In this document: positions 42,277 to 50,286 of the stretch, piece by piece
Position numbering within the stretch: position 1 is the stretch's first letter
How the letters are laid out: each line of letters begins with the position of its first letter
NCBI GenBank assembly: GCA_002439875.1
Contig: DJQB01000002.1
Coordinates: 62,001 to 126,000 of the forward strand
Source: Bacteroidales bacterium UBA6397
Lineage (GTDB): Bacteria; Bacteroidota; Bacteroidia; Bacteroidales; UBA932
Length of the DNA: 64,000 bases
Reading direction: 5' to 3'
Made by a program: the position numbers and the translations under genes
The notes under the pieces: model-generated
What the model was told of the DNA's origin: nothing
Databases searched by the model: none
The model's input: only the letters and a program-made list of their open reading frames with translations

Positions 42277-43554
42277 ATGAGATATTCATACTTAAAAACA
42301 TGGATCAAGGACTTCTGGGGCATATTCTGCCATGAGTTCCGACAGATTTTCTCTGACAGTGGTGTGCTGCTGATTTTCCTTGTCGCGGGTCTGGCCTATC
42401 CATTGCTGTACAATGTGGTCTATCTGAACGGTATCCTTTCGGACACACCGGTCGCGGTGGTTGACAATTGTGACAGTCAGGACAGCCATCGTTTCATCAG
42501 GGAAATTGATGCCACCCGAGAGGTGAGAATCGCAGCGAATTGTGTGAATATGGCCGAGGCGGAAAAGATGATGCAGGAGCGCAAGGTCAACGGTATCATT
42601 TATTTCCCTTCTGATTTCACCGAGAAACTTGTGAGAAACGAGACCGCGACATTCTCCGTCTATGCGGACATGAGCAGTTTCCTGTACTACAAAAACGCCT
42701 TGATGGCCACCAACTTCGTGATGCTTCACGAGGTAGGGCAGATTCAGATGAAGAGGTTCGCTTCGGCCGGGATGTCTGAACAACAAATATCGCAGACAGT
42801 AAAGCCGCTTGGGTATGAGGACAACAACCCGTACAACAGGGCGTTCAACTACAGCTTCTTCCTCATTTCGGCCATCCTGATGATCATCATCCAGCAGACG
42901 TTGTTCTACGGAATGTCCCTGTTGGTCGGAACGGCCAGGGAGAGGAACCGCAGCTTTGCTTCGCTTCCTGACAAACTTGAAGGCCACGGTGTCGGGCGTG
43001 TGGTTCTGGGACGTGGAGGAGCCTACTGGCTGCTTTACATTGCCGTGGGCATGTACATAGCCTTCATCGTGCCTGCCATATTCGGGATTCCTCAAAGGGG
43101 AGAGTTCCATGACGTGCTGGCTCTGTTGGTGTTCTTCATCACCGACTGTGTGTTCTTCAGCATGACTTGGAGCACGCTGATCACAAGGAGGGAGTCCGTC
43201 TTTCTTCTCTTCCTTGCGATGTCACCGGTGGCTCTGTTCCTGACGGGATGTTCTTGGCCGACAATCGCTTTCCCTGAGTTCTGGAAATGGTTCTCCTACA
43301 TATTCCCGTCCACATTCGGAGCACAGGGCTTCATAAACCTTAGCACTGCGGGTGGTGACATGGGATCCGCTGATGTCCAGATGAAGGCGATGGTGCTTCA
43401 GACGATAATATATTTCTTCCTCGCTTGTGCGGCCGTCTACCTAGAGAATTGGGTTATCCGCCACAAGGAAGCCCTCCTTGAAAGGCGCGAGCGTTTCGAG
43501 AAGCGTGTCGGAATAGACCGTAAGGAGGACGCCAAGATCATCGCCGGCGAGTAA
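42277..43554 (+). CDS. ABC-2 type permease (second of two)
   Basis: The 425-residue protein has the same design as its upstream neighbour: an N-terminal helix (about 24-46, SGVLLIFLVAGLAYPLLYNVVY), a periplasmic domain starting AVVDNCDSQDSHRFIREIDAT, and C-terminal helices from about 195. They include FYGMSLLVGTARERNRSF, typical of ABC-2 membrane proteins, and FPSTFGAQGFINLSTAGG near the end. A charged C-terminal tail (RHKEALLERRERFEKRVGIDRKEDAK) faces the cytoplasm and is longer than usual. It closes the four-gene export operon. A large nested palindrome follows the gene. Confidence 0.9.
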   Translation: MRYSYLKTWIKDFWGIFCHEFRQIFSDSGVLLIFLVAGLAYPLLYNVVYLNGILSDTPVAVVDNCDSQDSHRFIREIDATREVRIAANCVNMAEAEKMMQERKVNGIIYFPSDFTEKLVRNETATFSVYADMSSFLYYKNALMATNFVMLHEVGQIQMKRFASAGMSEQQISQTVKPLGYEDNNPYNRAFNYSFFLISAILMIIIQQTLFYGMSLLVGTARERNRSFASLPDKLEGHGVGRVVLGRGGAYWLLYIAVGMYIAFIVPAIFGIPQRGEFHDVLALLVFFITDCVFFSMTWSTLITRRESVFLLFLAMSPVALFLTGCSWPTIAFPEFWKWFSYIFPSTFGAQGFINLSTAGGDMGSADVQMKAMVLQTIIYFFLACAAVYLENWVIRHKEALLERRERFEKRVGIDRKEDAKIIAGE

Positions 43555-43641
43555 GGTCTGATACGACTTGCGGCCTTTGAATATGTCATTCCGGTCGCAG
43601 AGTATCTCTAAGTGGCAGTTGTTTTACAGTTATACTTTGGC

Positions 43642-43740
43642 TAAAGCAGACATATACTGCCGTAGGTGGCTTTGGCTCCCGAAGAGGGAGGGGACCCACG
43701 AAGTGGGGAGGATCACCGGAGGCAGTATATGTCTGCTTTA
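43642..43740. repeat. Nested palindromic element between convergent genes
   Basis: TAAAGCAGACATATACTGCC (43642-43661) and GGCAGTATATGTCTGCTTTA (43721-43740) are exact 20-bp inverted repeats. The 59-base interior contains two more hairpins, CTCCCGAAGAGGGAG (43676-43690) and CCCACGAAGTGGG (43695-43707). The element ends one base before the stop codon of the minus-strand aldolase gene. It could act as a bidirectional terminator, but its cruciform layout also resembles a small palindromic mobile or REP-type unit. The stretch 43555-43641 holds nothing else I can name. Confidence 0.8.
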
Positions 43741-43741
43741 A

Positions 43742-45049
43742 CTATTCTCCCACGTGGAACGCCACGCGGAGCTCCTCGATCTCCTCGTCTGTGATCGGGT
43801 TCAGTTTGCCGAGCGGAGCGGCCAGGATCAGTGACCGGGCGCTGAAGTCCGCCACCTCAAGACGGTCGAACGTGTTGATGAGCTGGTCTCCTGTCACCAC
43901 AACGGAATCGTTCTCCAGCATCACGAACGGCCTGTGCTTGAACTCGTCAGCGAGTTCGGGCAGATGCTCGTTGTACTGGCTTCCGAACGGGAATGTCGGG
44001 ATGTCCTGAAGGAATATCCAGCTTTCAGGGATGGTGCGCACATCGAATTTCACTCCGGTCGTGCAGAATCCCATCAGAGCAGGGGACTGGGTCAGGATGA
44101 TCGAGTTGACCTTCGGATTGCGACGGTAGATTTCGTAGTGAAGTGCTACAGAGCGGCTTGCGTTCTTCCCGGCCTCGACCATTCCGTCCTTGACCTGAAC
44201 GATGTCCTCCGGCTCAAGATCCCAACGCTGCATGCTGGACGGTGTGATGAGGAAGTCATTGCCTCTCCAACGCACGGATGCAGTGCCGTATGAGCTGCAC
44301 ATAAGCCCCTGCGAGCATGCCCTGCGGACAATCTTGCAGATCTCCGCGCGGATTGCCCTTTCGTCTGAAGGGTGGGTGACGTTCATAAAATGTTGGAACG
44401 GAACATTAACGGCTTTCTCGTGTTGGTGTATTTGCTCTTCGCTCAAGTATTTAGGTTCGCCTAAAGTCTTGGCGTTCAGGATTGTGCGGGCGCAGAGCTC
44501 AAGGGTCTCGAACCGTTGGTAGGCATCGGCGATGTCCTCACCGGCCACCACGACACCGTGGTTCTCCATGATGACGGCCTTGTAGTCTGGATTCTTTTTG
44601 AACTCGGCCACAATCTTCTTTCCCAGAAGTTCGCTCCCAGGGAGGGCATATTCAGCGAATCCAACAGGACCGCAAGTTTCTCGCGCCTGTGGGATGATGC
44701 TCGTGTCCGGCACCTGATGAACCATGCTGAATGTCACCAGTCCTGGAGGATGCGCATGGATCACAGAGTGAATATGCGGGTTCATCTTGTAGATGGCCTT
44801 GTGGAACGGGTACTCGGAAGAAGGCCTGTGAGGTCCAACGATGGTTCCGTCAGCCTTTACACACATGATGTCCGCCGGTGTAAGAGAACCCTTGTCAATC
44901 GCCGCCGGGGTGATCCACATGTCTCCGTTGTCGTCCATGATGGACAGATTGCCACCGGAGGTAGTGGTCATCTCACTGCGATAGATCCTGCCGATGATGA
45001 TTGCGATCTGCTCGGCCGGATGCATCAGATTTACGTCAAGTTGTTTCAT
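43742..45049 (-). CDS. Tandemly duplicated class II aldolase/adducin family protein, C-terminal half inactive-looking
   Basis: The 435-residue protein is about twice the usual length and contains two class II aldolase domains. The N-terminal one (about 1-210) has the zinc ligands His98 and His100 (HIHSVIHAHPP) and His164 (MENHGVVV), plus Glu79 as a possible catalytic acid. In the C-terminal copy (about 220-435) the same places read SIILTQSPAL (319-323) and LENDSVVV (Asp381 for His), so zinc cannot be bound the same way. The first half may split a deoxy-sugar phosphate or decarboxylate an intermediate, while the second half is likely structural or binds a different ligand. It is the last gene of a three-gene minus-strand operon after the aldolase/dehydrogenase. 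Confidence 0.88.
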   Translation of the reverse strand: MKQLDVNLMHPAEQIAIIIGRIYRSEMTTTSGGNLSIMDDNGDMWITPAAIDKGSLTPADIMCVKADGTIVGPHRPSSEYPFHKAIYKMNPHIHSVIHAHPPGLVTFSMVHQVPDTSIIPQARETCGPVGFAEYALPGSELLGKKIVAEFKKNPDYKAVIMENHGVVVAGEDIADAYQRFETLELCARTILNAKTLGEPKYLSEEQIHQHEKAVNVPFQHFMNVTHPSDERAIRAEICKIVRRACSQGLMCSSYGTASVRWRGNDFLITPSSMQRWDLEPEDIVQVKDGMVEAGKNASRSVALHYEIYRRNPKVNSIILTQSPALMGFCTTGVKFDVRTIPESWIFLQDIPTFPFGSQYNEHLPELADEFKHRPFVMLENDSVVVTGDQLINTFDRLEVADFSARSLILAAPLGKLNPITDEEIEELRVAFHVGE

Positions 45050-45118
45050 AATATTAATGAGTTATATAGGAAACCGCTCTGGTTCTTTCGAATGCAAGGC
45101 GGCTTCACGGATTTACAA

Positions 45119-47071
45119 TTATGCCAGCATAACCTGACCGCCCGTCACCGGGATGGCCTGTCCGGTCTCTCCGGTCTGGTCGATGGCGTAGAGGATGGCC
45201 TTGCAGACATCCACCGGGTTGCAGCCCTTGCGCATGGGCACCTGGGCGAGGTAGTAATCTTTCACGTCCTGTACTGTCTTTGCCCCCGGAACCTTTCCGG
45301 CGTTGAGGTACTGGATGAACAGTCCGTTCTCCGGGTTGCTCCATAGCGGCCCGTCGTAGTAATTGCCTGGGCAGATGCTGTTGACTTTCACCCTGTAAGG
45401 AGCAAGCTCAAGGGCGAAAGACTGGGTCAGACCTATTCCTCCGAACTTGCCGCCGGCGTAGGCGAAATTGGCCTTGCTGCCGCGCAGTCCGCTCTTGCTG
45501 TTGACCTGGATGATGTCGGCGAAATAATCGGGATCGTACTTTGTCTCGATCTTCATGATGTGTGATGCGACCTTGGCGCAGAAGAAGTAGGCCTCGTAGT
45601 TGATCTTGGTGACGAACTCGAAGTCCTCCGGTGTCATCACGTTCAGGCCTCCGGCGCGGACCACTCCGGCGTTGCTGACGAACGCATCCAGCGCGCCGAA
45701 ATTCAGAATGGTCTCCCTCATCAGGTTCTGGAGGCTCTCCATGTCAGCGACATTAGTCTTTACGAATATGGCCTTGTTGGCTCCGGCCTTCCCGTTGAAG
45801 CCCACGGCGGTCTTCTCTCCGGCAGCCTCGTTGAGGTCGGCGACCACGATGTTGGCGCCCTGCGCCATCAACTCGCGGGCGATGCCTTCCCCGAATCCCT
45901 GAGCGGCTCCGGTCACGATGATCGTAAGGCCTTCAACACGACCTTTGGATGCCCTGGATGCGACTTTGCGGCGATAATTCTCCACCTCCCAGTTGTCGAT
46001 GAAATCGATCCGGTTCTGTTCCATCGGATGTTCTCCACCGAAATTTTGGGCGAAGAAAGCAACCTTCATCGCATCGGTGAACACATCGGTGATGATCTGG
46101 GCATTCTTGGCGTTGTCTCCCACGGCCACGAGGCCGATTCCCTTGATCAGCAGAACCTTAGGCGTGTAACCCCTTTCGCTGACAAAATCCTCGATCTTCC
46201 CTTCAGCCTGCTTCAGAATCTCCTCGTCCGACACAGCGTCAATGAATATGTAGGCGCTCTTGCAGTACACGATGATGTCCGGTGTGAATGGTTTGGCGAT
46301 CTTGTCAAAGCGACCGTCAATGAAGAAGTCCACAAGTGCGTTCTTGGTGACTTTCAATGTCTTGTAGCCCCTGCCGGAGCGTGAGAGCATCTGCCGGATG
46401 GCTGGAACGACATCCGTAACGGTCTCAGAGACAGCGGTGTCTCCCTCCGGCAGTGCGGCGACCTTGCCTTCAAGTTTCTCAATGATTTTTGAATATATTC
46501 CCTCAATCTCAACTGTGGTGCCCCCGCCCACGAATATTCCGTGATTCTGGAGGAATATCACCTGCGGTTCTTTGCCGTTGGCTGCCTTGTAGGCCTTTAT
46601 CCTGTCATAGACCTTCTTGAAAAGCGTGTAGCCAGGGTCAGTATATCCAATGTAAAGGGCTTCCGGGAACAGTTCCTTGCAGGCAGCCTCGGCATTCACC
46701 GAGCACATCAGGCCGTTGACAAGGGTAGGGTGGAGGTGCACCACAAAGGCGAATCCGATGCAATTGTGCAGGGATGTTTCCACGGACGGTCTCCTGTCCT
46801 TTGTGATGCAGGCTGAGGCTAGATCGTTCTTGACCTGTTCCTCGCGGATAGCCGTGTCCGCATTGTAAGCCTTTTCGCCCATCTCGTTCAGGAGTGCTCT
46901 GTCAAGGACAGCGAATCCGTTCTCTGTTATCGTTGCGAGGGCGTGGCCGCTGGCCTTCACCCAAAGCTTATCCTCGTTTTTGTAGGAAGTGTTTCCGCCT
47001 CCTGCTATCACGAACCGGGAGTCCTGTCCGAACTTCCGTGAAATCGCGATAAGATCCTCAATCTGTTTCAT
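45119..47071 (-). CDS. Bifunctional class II aldolase / short-chain dehydrogenase
   Basis: The 650-residue protein has an N-terminal class II aldolase domain (about 1-380), with GGNTSYKNEDKLWVKASG, zinc ligands in FVVHLHPTLVNGLM and FLQNHGIFVGGG. The C-terminal part is a short-chain dehydrogenase with the nucleotide motif TGAAQGFGEGIA (about 396-407), SNAGVVRAGG, and catalytic YAGGK with QVNSKSG upstream. Proteins of this design occur in sugar breakdown, for example cleavage of a ketose phosphate and oxidation of the aldehyde formed (rhamnose-type pathways), but the substrate here is not shown. It lies between the PHP gene (45 bp) and the duplicated aldolase gene (69 bp). Confidence 0.9.
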   Translation of the reverse strand: MKQIEDLIAISRKFGQDSRFVIAGGGNTSYKNEDKLWVKASGHALATITENGFAVLDRALLNEMGEKAYNADTAIREEQVKNDLASACITKDRRPSVETSLHNCIGFAFVVHLHPTLVNGLMCSVNAEAACKELFPEALYIGYTDPGYTLFKKVYDRIKAYKAANGKEPQVIFLQNHGIFVGGGTTVEIEGIYSKIIEKLEGKVAALPEGDTAVSETVTDVVPAIRQMLSRSGRGYKTLKVTKNALVDFFIDGRFDKIAKPFTPDIIVYCKSAYIFIDAVSDEEILKQAEGKIEDFVSERGYTPKVLLIKGIGLVAVGDNAKNAQIITDVFTDAMKVAFFAQNFGGEHPMEQNRIDFIDNWEVENYRRKVASRASKGRVEGLTIIVTGAAQGFGEGIARELMAQGANIVVADLNEAAGEKTAVGFNGKAGANKAIFVKTNVADMESLQNLMRETILNFGALDAFVSNAGVVRAGGLNVMTPEDFEFVTKINYEAYFFCAKVASHIMKIETKYDPDYFADIIQVNSKSGLRGSKANFAYAGGKFGGIGLTQSFALELAPYRVKVNSICPGNYYDGPLWSNPENGLFIQYLNAGKVPGAKTVQDVKDYYLAQVPMRKGCNPVDVCKAILYAIDQTGETGQAIPVTGGQVMLA

Positions 47072-47116
47072 ATTCGTGTCTTAGTTATGTGCTCTGTCTG
47101 CCGAACCGGCATATTC

Positions 47117-48226
47117 CTAAATGCCTAAGGTCTTGCGGATCAGTTCGTCTCCTGCTTCGATGGAGTCCAGCCCGGCTTGGTGGGCGGCGACCGCGCACGC
47201 TCCCAGATAGTTGGTCCCGCGCAGTTTCTCGCTGAGCCCTTCGGCGTTGTCACGGGTGCGAAGGCGGATCGGCTCCAATGCGGGCGTGTTGTGCTCAGAA
47301 CCGAAGGTGACGATGAACCCCTCGTCCTGGAGGTAGCCGGAATAGTCCTCAAGCACGGCTGTCGTGTTGCGTGTCGTGATGAACTCCACCGATTTGATTC
47401 CGCGCTTTTTCAGCATGTCAGCTGCTTTCTGGAGATCGCCCTCGAAGTCGGTGAAGTTGCCCTTCGCGTCATCCGCAAGGAACGGATAGGTCGGGATTCC
47501 GCCAGCCGCCTTGATGATCTGGCAGACAGTCTCCATAGGCAGGAACGCCTTCGGATCCTCAGGCACGAAAGCCGCGCCTCCGGCCTTGAGCAACTTGCTT
47601 CTGATCTCGTTCTCCACAGCCGCCTCGTTGTCCGGGGCGGATTTCAACGGCTGTCCTCCGAAGATTCTTTCGTAGAGGGCGAGTCTGTCCACGGTCTCTT
47701 TATGTTTTGACTCCACCGCGTGTCTCAATCCTTTGGCAAGATGTCTCTCCCGGACGGAGCCTTTGGTCATGTCCTTCACAACCTTCCTGAAATCAACACC
47801 GAACCCTGCCTTTACGTTGTCAAGGTGAGCGTTCAGTTTCGCGCACATCCTCTCGACCTGGGCGTTGGACTCCGCCTTGATGTCAGCAAGCATCTGAGCC
47901 TCTTTGCCGCCGAGAACCACGGGGTAAGCCAACCCTTTCCCACTGAGGTAGGTGCGTCCGGGGTTGTTCGGGTCATTGACCCTGAGTCCCGCTGCCTGGT
48001 CTTCGCTGTTTAGAGAGATGAACTCGATGTTGAAAATAGGGTAAAGGTGTCGTGCGGAGCATTCATCGTTCCATTCCCTGTAGCCGTCAAGGCTATAGAA
48101 GTCGTTGATCCCCACCACTCCGACCCCTTCGGCTGCGGCCATGTCAAGAGCCTGCCTCACATCATTGAAAGCGCTGAATGAGTACGGTGTGTGCAGATGG
48201 GCGTTAACATCGATTATCGTTTTCAT
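47117..48226 (-). CDS. PHP-domain-like metal-dependent hydrolase
   Basis: The 369-residue protein starts MKTIIDVNAHLHTPYSFSAF, with the N-terminal HxH of a PHP fold, followed by GVVGINDFYSLDGYREW. It also carries FNIEFISLN and, near the C-terminus, FGSEHNTP, which could supply further metal ligands. PHP proteins hydrolyse phosphoesters with a tri-metal centre. The middle part (about 110-240) is an insertion I do not recognise. It is the first gene of the operon with the two aldolase genes, so it may act on a phosphorylated sugar intermediate (inference). A -7 box (48284-48291) lies upstream. Confidence 0.72.
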   Translation of the reverse strand: MKTIIDVNAHLHTPYSFSAFNDVRQALDMAAAEGVGVVGINDFYSLDGYREWNDECSARHLYPIFNIEFISLNSEDQAAGLRVNDPNNPGRTYLSGKGLAYPVVLGGKEAQMLADIKAESNAQVERMCAKLNAHLDNVKAGFGVDFRKVVKDMTKGSVRERHLAKGLRHAVESKHKETVDRLALYERIFGGQPLKSAPDNEAAVENEIRSKLLKAGGAAFVPEDPKAFLPMETVCQIIKAAGGIPTYPFLADDAKGNFTDFEGDLQKAADMLKKRGIKSVEFITTRNTTAVLEDYSGYLQDEGFIVTFGSEHNTPALEPIRLRTRDNAEGLSEKLRGTNYLGACAVAAHQAGLDSIEAGDELIRKTLGI

Positions 48227-48283
48227 ATTCTTTATTCTTTTCGGCGCTCAGTTTCGCATTGAGGGGTGTCTGTCATCATTTCT

Positions 48284-48291
48284 CAAAGTTA
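48284..48291 (-). promoter_or_regulatory. -7 promoter element of the PHP/aldolase operon
   Basis: On the minus strand this reads TAACTTTG, a TAnnTTTG match, 57 bases before the PHP start codon. The -33 position is not a clear match. Confidence 0.5.
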
Positions 48292-48372
48292 ACAATATTC
48301 CTGAAAAAGAAGTCCCCTCACGTTTGATTTCAAAGCAAAACAATCAAAATTGAAATTAGAAAGAATTGTGCG

Positions 48373-48403
48373 CTTGCCATTTGCCGCCAAATGATTACCT
48401 TTG
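48373..48403 (+). promoter_or_regulatory. Promoter of the restriction-modification operon
   Basis: TACCTTTG (48396-48403) fits the -7 element and CTTG (48373-48376) lies 19 bases upstream. The first methyltransferase start is 27 bases downstream. Confidence 0.6.
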
Positions 48404-48430
48404 GCCAAAAGAACTATTGTATTCAGGAAT

Positions 48431-49363
48431 ATGAAAATTATATCGTTATTCAGTGGGGCTGGAGGTTTGGATTTGGGCTTGGTATTGGCTGACAATGAGA
48501 TTGTTTGGGCTAACGATATTGACAAGGATGCTGTGGCCACATACAAGAAAAATATTGGATCGTACATCGTGTGCGGTGACATTAATGATGTGGATTTTTC
48601 GACGGTACCAGAAGCGGATGTTGTTGTCGGCGGTTTCCCTTGTCAAGGTTTTTCGGTCGCCAATATGAGACGGAGCGTTGACGACGGCAGAAATCAACTT
48701 TATAAGTTTTTTCTCAGAATGGTTGTCGAAAAACGCCCGAAATATTTCATAGCCGAGAATGTAAGGGGAATCCTTAATTTGGGTAAGGGAGGAGTGATTT
48801 CGGCCATAGTTTCGGATTTTGAGAAAGCGGGTTATCGGGTGACGGTCAATCTGGTGAATATGGCGGATTATGGTGTGCCGCAAACAAGGAGAAGAGTGAT
48901 TATTCTGGGGCAAAGGAAAGATTTGGGAGATGAAATGAGACTGGTTGTCCCGCCAAAGACCAATTCTGACAAATCTTCGGAAGGACTTCCTGAATGGGTC
49001 TCAATAAAATATGCGATCGATCATTTCCCGGAACCTGGCGAGGACTGTGGCATACCAAATCACGTCGCGTCTTCGTATAAACTGTCATTCAGGAATTTTA
49101 CTGGGCATCGTCATACGGATCCTGATAAACCTTCTCCGACTATTCTGGCGAGAGGAAATGGGAAAGGCGGTGTTGTGGCCATTCCTCATTACAACGGCAA
49201 ACGGCGTTTGACGATAAGGGAAAGCGCCACAATACAGACATTCCCTGAAGACTTCGAGTTTGTCGGTAAGATGAATTCTTGCTACAGGCAGATAGGGAAC
49301 GCTGTGCCTGTAAAGTTTGCCAAACTATTGGGAGAAGAACTAAAATCATTGGAAGACAAATGA
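48431..49363 (+). CDS. DNA (cytosine-5) methyltransferase, first of two
   Basis: I chose ATG 48431 because MKIISLFSGAGGLDLG is motif I at the true N-terminus; the longer frame reads into the promoter. The 310-residue protein has the catalytic PCQGF motif (Cys71), motif VI AENVRG (109-113), motif VIII QTRRRVIILGQR and the C-terminal motifs IX and X RQIGNAVPVKFAKLL. It methylates cytosine at C5 in a short DNA target. The target recognition domain is short, about residues 180-260. It overlaps the second methyltransferase gene by 4 bp (ATGA). The block is less GC-rich than its neighbours, which points to transfer. Confidence 0.95.
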   Translation: MKIISLFSGAGGLDLGLVLADNEIVWANDIDKDAVATYKKNIGSYIVCGDINDVDFSTVPEADVVVGGFPCQGFSVANMRRSVDDGRNQLYKFFLRMVVEKRPKYFIAENVRGILNLGKGGVISAIVSDFEKAGYRVTVNLVNMADYGVPQTRRRVIILGQRKDLGDEMRLVVPPKTNSDKSSEGLPEWVSIKYAIDHFPEPGEDCGIPNHVASSYKLSFRNFTGHRHTDPDKPSPTILARGNGKGGVVAIPHYNGKRRLTIRESATIQTFPEDFEFVGKMNSCYRQIGNAVPVKFAKLLGEELKSLEDK

Positions 49364-50283
49364 AAGTAGTCTCTTTGTTCAGTGGAGCCGGTGGCCTTGA
49401 CCTTGGCTTTGTAATGGCAGGTCACACTATTGTCTGGGCTGATGATTTGTTTGAGGATGCGGTGAAAACCTATAGGAAAAACATAGGAGAACATATAGTC
49501 CGGAAAGACATAAAGGATGTGTCCGTGTCGGATATTCCGGACGCTGACATCATTATTGGCGGTTTCCCTTGCCAAGGTTTTTCGGTAGCGAACACAAAGA
49601 GAAACGAGCAGGATGAGAGAAACAGTCTTTACAAGGAACTTGTCCGTGTCATTGACGCTAAAAAGCCTAAATTCTTTGTGGCGGAGAATGTAAAAGGACT
49701 CACGAGCCTTTCCGGGGGCAAAGTGTTCAGAATGATATTGTCAGACTTTTCCGCCCTCGGTTATTCAGTGTCTTACAAGATACTGAATGCGGCGGATTAC
49801 GGAGTACCCCAGACACGGATCAGGGTCATTATAGTAGGGGTCAGGAATGACATTGATTTTGAATATTCCTTCCCGGATCCAGTCTGTGACAAGGATGGTA
49901 AAAATGGATTGAAACGGTGGGTCAGTGTGCGTGATGCGCTGGCTGTGGTCCCGGATCCGGACAAACCTAATGATTTATGCAACCACACATATTCAAAATA
50001 CAAGTTGAATTTTAATGGATATATAGGTCATAGGCCTTTGGATCCGGACAAACCTGCTCCTACGGTTACGGCAAGAGGCGACAGCAGGGGAGGGGTGGTT
50101 ATTCTTCCTCACCCGAATGGCCAGAGACGAATGACTTGCCGGGAACTTGCAAGAATACAAAGTTTTCCTCTTGATTTTGAATTCTGCGGGTCAAATTCTT
50201 CAATCTACAGACAGATTGGTAATGCGGTTCCGCCTCTTTTAGGTAAGGCGGTGGCTGAAATGTTTAACTTATATAAAGAATAA
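49360..50283 (+). CDS. DNA (cytosine-5) methyltransferase, second of two
   Basis: I chose ATG 49360 (MKVVSLFSGAGGLDLGFVMAG), overlapping the previous stop. The 307-residue protein is clearly related to the first enzyme: Cys71 in PCQGF, AENVKG at 109-113, QTRIRVIIVGVR and RQIGNAVPPLLG are in matching positions. The stretch between motifs VIII and IX (about 180-260) differs, so the two may methylate different cytosines. Two C5 enzymes with one nuclease usually mean a non-palindromic target with one enzyme for each strand. It ends 3 bp before the HNH nuclease gene. Confidence 0.95.
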   Translation: MKVVSLFSGAGGLDLGFVMAGHTIVWADDLFEDAVKTYRKNIGEHIVRKDIKDVSVSDIPDADIIIGGFPCQGFSVANTKRNEQDERNSLYKELVRVIDAKKPKFFVAENVKGLTSLSGGKVFRMILSDFSALGYSVSYKILNAADYGVPQTRIRVIIVGVRNDIDFEYSFPDPVCDKDGKNGLKRWVSVRDALAVVPDPDKPNDLCNHTYSKYKLNFNGYIGHRPLDPDKPAPTVTARGDSRGGVVILPHPNGQRRMTCRELARIQSFPLDFEFCGSNSSIYRQIGNAVPPLLGKAVAEMFNLYKE

Positions 50284-50286
50284 ACT

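Noticed and set aside
43642..43740. Repeat pair as a CRISPR-like unit
   Set aside because: It is a single inverted pair with no spacer array and no cas genes in the window.
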